NCBI GenBank assembly: GCA_964276095.1
Contig: CAXYDR010000003.1
Coordinates: forward strand, 1,718,040-1,782,039
Reading direction: 5' to 3'
Length of the DNA: 64,000 bases
Origin: GCA-2733415 sp964276095
Lineage (GTDB): Bacteria; Bacteroidota; Bacteroidia; Flavobacteriales; Flavobacteriaceae
How positions within the stretch are numbered: position 1 is the stretch's first letter; each line of letters starts with the position of its first letter. Below the pieces are notes generated by a model. It was not told the origin of the DNA. It was given only the letters and a program-made list of their open reading frames with translations, and did not search any database. The position numbers were made by a program, and so were the translations under genes. Of this stretch, positions 63,516 to 64,000 are shown piece after piece.

Positions 63516-64000
63516 TGATAGAAAAAAGGGATATATGTTGTGTTGATTTATGATAAAATTTAAGGTAATTCATAAGGTTGTTTCAGGTTGTTGATTTGTA
63601 ATAAAGTTTCGTGCGTAGTAAACTGCGTCAAATTATTGAGTTTGTTTAATGATTTTACGATACAATGATTTGATATTTATATCTAAATAAGTGTGTTGTC
63701 TGTTTTTTTTATGAAGATGGAAGTGATTTTTCACTGTTTTGTTGTCGTGACCTCTGATTTAATATACTTGTTTTGTATTTAATAGTCGTTCAATTGATGA
63801 TGCAGTAGTTGAAAATATTATAGAAATAGTCTTGCCTATGGCTAAATGTAGTGGGTAGGGCTAATTTTTAAGTTTTGTATTAAGACTGTTCTGGAGTTTG
63901 ATATTGTAGTCTGTTAGTCATCTTTTAAAAGTAAACAAGTTTTTCTCTCTACAAAACATGGTGTTTCATTAGAGTCAATCCTCACGCTACCAGTACATAG

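Larger units (their letters stand above)
63138..64000. other. Downstream flank of the rRNA operon
   Basis: Apart from two hairpin terminators and a metF remnant (63300-63515), I see no gene in this 860-bp stretch. From about 63520 to the end it is AT-rich with stops in all frames. Confidence 0.6.

Noticed and set aside
63520..64000. Possible gene at the right edge
   Set aside because: All six frames are broken by frequent stops, and no conserved motif or start signal is visible.

Overview
The window is chromosomal DNA from a marine-type member of the family Flavobacteriaceae (phylum Bacteroidota). This rests on the low G+C, the Bacteroidota-type promoters (TTG / TAnnTTTG), a type IX secretion (T9SS) sorting domain on a giant surface protein, families typical of Bacteroidota (Porin_10, DUF4136, DUF5522, fused BCKDH E1), and a 16S rRNA ending in GGAACACCTCC. 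The 16S reads to me like Tenacibaculum or a close relative; that genus-level call is from memory, not from a search.

Layout: (1) 1-365: tail of a TPR-like protein, a terminator and a palindromic dispersed repeat. (2) 367-15221: phenylalanine hydroxylase divergent from a TetR (PaaR-like) regulator, then a nearly complete aerobic phenylacetate catabolon: paaE-A-B-C-D-G-H-I-J, a VOC protein, paaZ (with an extra DUF1569 domain), a GIY-YIG nuclease gene, a paaF-like crotonase and paaY. A phenylacetate-CoA ligase (paaK) is not in the window. Many junctions inside this operon carry a short hairpin. (3) 15218-16909: a GNAT acetyltransferase, a helical protein of unknown function and an Lrp/AsnC regulator. 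(4) 17078-21257: branched-chain 2-oxo acid dehydrogenase E2 and fused E1alpha-beta, divergent from the Lrp gene, as in bkdR-bkd systems. (5) 21366-30176: a secreted unknown protein, a di-haem cytochrome c peroxidase, a LytS/LytTR two-component system, small membrane or lipoproteins, urocanase and DUF5522. (6) 30182-43488: a surface-protein island of four 'QVGIGTT' tail-fibre-like secreted proteins around a 1874-residue GEVED/T9SS giant, each ending in a strong terminator. (7) 43598-57160: a D-cysteine desulfhydrase-like enzyme, glucosaminidase-LysM lipoprotein, hemL, lysS, lipB, rnhB, a Porin_10 barrel and small membrane proteins. (8) 57600-63180: a complete rRNA operon (16S, tRNA-Ile, tRNA-Ala, 23S, 5S) with two promoters. 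(9) 63180-64000: a decayed metF fragment and AT-rich DNA with no gene.

How the genes work together: phenylalanine hydroxylase, the Paa epoxidase and beta-oxidation-like enzymes, BCKDH and urocanase all point to use of amino acids and aromatics as carbon sources. The TetR regulator probably controls itself and the paa operon through twin operators sharing AACTAAC half-sites, each just after a -7 element. A 15-bp Lrp-like palindrome sits between lrp and the E2 gene.

The most unusual signals are: (a) 20-21-bp-period direct repeats upstream of four surface-protein genes, the arrangement that LytTR regulators bind, with a LytTR regulator encoded nearby; (b) a hairpin-studded paa operon with an embedded GIY-YIG nuclease gene; (c) the PaaZ-DUF1569 fusion; (d) a terminator built into the 3' end of a coding region.
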